DNA from: Austropuccinia psidii
Taxonomy: Eukaryota > Basidiomycota > Pucciniomycetes > Pucciniales > Sphaerophragmiaceae
Reading direction: 5' to 3'
Assembly: GCA_023105745.1 (NCBI GenBank)
Contig: JALGQZ010000009.1
Span: 13,936,564-14,000,563, forward strand
Length of the DNA stretch: 64,000 nt
The notes below the pieces were generated by a model. That model made no database searches. It was not told the DNA's origin and worked only from the letters and a program-made list of their open reading frames with translations. The position numbers were made by a program, and so were the translations under genes. Below are positions 61,500-64,000 of this stretch, piece after piece. How positions within the stretch are numbered: the first letter of the stretch is position 1; every line of letters starts with the position of its first letter.

Positions 61500-63326
61500 T
61501 GTGAGCCTTAGAGGTAATTTCATATACCCAAAAGACCACAAATACAAAATTAACATATAAATATAAATAAAATAAATTCATTTATATTATTAAAATAAAA
61601 ATATAAATATAAATATAAAAATATATTCAAAATAAAAAATTTAATTACAATTTAAAAAATAAAATTACATTAAATTTTGGAATTATAAAATTACTTTTAT
61701 ACTTGAAAAAATTAAGTAAAAATGAAATTTTAACAAAATTGTAAAAAAATAAATAAATTTGGAAAAAAGTTAAATTAAAATTATTATAACTTTTTATCCA
61801 ATAGATAAACATATAAAAATTATTTCACCATTGGATTACTCATAAAAAATCAGGTGGGGTCACCCCTGAGTGAAATTCTTGTAACTCAACTCTAAATAAG
61901 CTTAAATTAAGTTTTTAGTATTTTCAATACAAAAGTTGAAATTCCTCAAAACTTTAATTCAATTCACACCACATTTGGTGTTAACCATCAATTTATGTGT
62001 TAAAATTGAGGTGTTGTGTTTAGTTTAGAAGTTATGAGGAATTGAAGTATTTTCAATTGAATTCAATTGAAATGTCAAAATGTGTGCATGTATTACATAA
62101 GTGAACTTTGATTTACATATGAGGTATCAATTATTACTGTATTGTAATGTACAATTCAATTGAATTACATATGTAAATTATAAGTATAATGCATGATGAG
62201 GAATTAGAGGAAAAATAAATTGGAAAGATTAAATTTGGGGGGGAAAAGGAACTCCAGCTCTAAGGGGGAGATAGACCCCCAAGCTCCCTGCTGACAGGCA
62301 TGTGGTGTCAAAATTCATGCAAAGGTTCATCACTTTTGGCCTGGAATTGAGTTACAGGGTCTGTGGACTCAATTGATGATGAGGTTTTGATACCAACTGG
62401 GGTAGTTTTAGCTGTTGCCAAGAGGGTAAAACTACCCTCAAGATCAAACCATCATAGTAAAAACAGTTTTAACTGGTTGCTACGTCTCCTAAACACATTC
62501 TGACATGGTTTGAAAGCTCTAGACCAGGTATTACTATAGTAATGGCTGATTTAAGGGTCTAAAATGGCTAAAAATGGCTTAAACCAGCCCTTCTTGGTCT
62601 AAATCAGGGTTCAATGATGCCATAATTGGCTTTTCTGTTGTCAGACTGTTTTTTCACGACTGAAAAGAGTAAATTTTACTTTTGGAGTAAGAAAATTGAT
62701 GGCTATAAAAGAATGTCTTCTTTGCCCCACTTTTCTCTTCATGTTAGAATCTTTTCCTTTTATTAATTAGTTTAAACACTGTTAAACCAATCAATAAAAG
62801 ATTCCAACCACCTTTTTTAAATCACTTTGAACCTTTTAACCACGTGAAAAAATCACTATAATCATTGTTTGTATCTTTTATAATCATTTTTACCCCTGAA
62901 CCACCCCAAAGTGAATTAAAGCATCTTTCATCACTGTAAACCTTGTCACTTTGTTTCCAAATTCACTCTGGTCACTTTTGGGTATGTTTTCTCTTTAATA
63001 TTCTTTTTAGAGACTTTGTTCTTTAATTAATTGCTTGCAGTTCTTTGCTCAATTAATTGCAATTGAAATTGCTCTTGAAGAAATTTCTTTTGTAGCCTTA
63101 AATATCTCTTGTAGAGTATTTTTGGATACATTTTTATTGTTGGTAAAACAATAAATCTTTATAATATTATTTTTTTATACTAATAAAGCTATAAACAATA
63201 AATTTGGTGTGTTTTCTCTTAAAAATAATATCCTTTACTATTTTTAATTGATTTTTACCTTATACAAATTTTGAGGACAGGAAAAGTACTTGATTTTTAA
63301 TCAAAGTTTCATATCCACACCTTACA
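61500..63326 (+). repeat. 3' LTR of the older gypsy element
   Basis: TGTGAGCC...CTTACA, 1,827 bp. It is clearly more diverged than the young LTR pair, and many differences are losses of CpG. It retains the TATAAAA at 62704-62710. Confidence 0.92.
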
Positions 63327-64000
63327 AAAACAGTGATGAAAAGACTCTTTTTATGTCTACAGAGCAGCTCTTGTGATTAATAATGGATATATAGCGCATT
63401 CCTAGGTTAAAAATGAAAAAACATGCTTAAAAATAAGGTTCTTAACTTAAGGTAGCTTATTTTCAATTCCAGTTAAAGGTTACCAGTGTTATGCTTAACT
63501 CCAAGTAACTTTAATCCTCATTTAGGTTAATTATTTTAAGCTTTAATATAAAATGAGTTTATTTATATTAAATTTCATCACATGAACAACTCAAAAACAG
63601 AGTTTCAAGCATAAATATCTTGAACTCAATTTTCAATCAAAACTTAAAGAAATCTTAATTTTCTTTAAGTGTAATTAAAAGAGTAAATTTCCAGGCTAAT
63701 TACCCAAGAAATCTGTTTAGAAAAGATAATTAAAATTTAACTTATATACAGATGATATTAAATTGTAAGCTCTGTGAAAATTTCAAGCAAATCCATTAAG
63801 AATTGGATTTTGAATGAATTTTTTGAATTTATTGCTATTTTTCCATGTAAAATAGCAATACACACTAAAACTTAACTCTTGATAAGGTTTTGATGCTTTT
63901 AACCTTAAATTTTTAATCTTATTTAAGCTCTGAAAGCTTTCAAAACTTTAATTTCAAGCTTGCATATTGGGGTTTACCCTTTGGCAGCTTGAAATTCCTG
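63327..64000. other. Unassigned right edge
   Basis: AT-rich sequence with no open frame or repeat that I can name. Confidence 0.4.

Overview
The window looks like transposon-dense genomic DNA of a basidiomycete, most likely a rust fungus (Pucciniales). The grounds are short GTGAGT/AG introns, expanded fungal TET/JBP-type dioxygenases, a Zn2Cys6 protein, CACTA and hAT transposases, and chromodomain Ty3/gypsy elements in very AT-rich DNA. The gypsy and Zn2Cys6 proteins resemble, from memory only, families I associate with Austropuccinia psidii. I recognise no rRNA, tRNA or CRISPR array. A single exon-like fragment may be host sequence (Dicer-like, 33.7 kb).

Layout. 1-12.66 kb: decayed AT-rich DNA with a broken TET/JBP gene (347-1552, minus), a decayed hAT element (about 4.06-7.57 kb), AT-rich simple sequence, and one intact TET/JBP gene (9697-10749). 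12,663-33,620: one 20,958-bp CACTA-type DNA transposon. It has 46-bp terminal inverted repeats, a 3-bp target duplication (AGA), GC-rich minisatellites, a set of six 26-bp palindromes and six genes: an unknown gene (plus), a TET/JBP dioxygenase (plus), a Zn2Cys6 protein (minus), a SNF2 ATPase (plus), an unknown gene (minus) and the transposase (plus). 33.6-42.7 kb: a Dicer-like exon, AT-rich DNA, a second hAT copy and a fourth, broken TET/JBP copy. 42.98-49.53 kb: a 6.5-kb array of a 20-bp pure-AT satellite that runs directly into a truncated gypsy pol gene. 49.53-63.33 kb: a nested pair of chromoviruses. A young 10,097-bp element (51,074-61,170, LTRs nearly identical) sits inside an older copy and is bordered by a 5-bp duplication (ACTTA). 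63.33-64 kb: nothing recognised.

How the parts may work together. The main object is the 21-kb CACTA element, which carries a possible DNA-modification and chromatin kit: a 5-methylcytosine oxidase-like protein, a SNF2 remodeller and a zinc-cluster DNA-binding protein. All five mismatches between its two TIRs are CpG to TpG/CpA transitions, which points to past cytosine methylation. The surrounding elements are almost free of CpG, and the older gypsy LTR has lost most CpGs kept by the younger one, yet the CACTA element is still rich in CpG. I infer a working hypothesis that its TET/JBP and SNF2 cargo counters methylation-based silencing of the element. The transposase, TET/JBP and Zn2Cys6 genes read open after splicing. 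The SNF2 gene and the minus-strand unknown gene each have one in-frame TGA, and the plus-strand unknown gene has a frameshift at a C8 tract.
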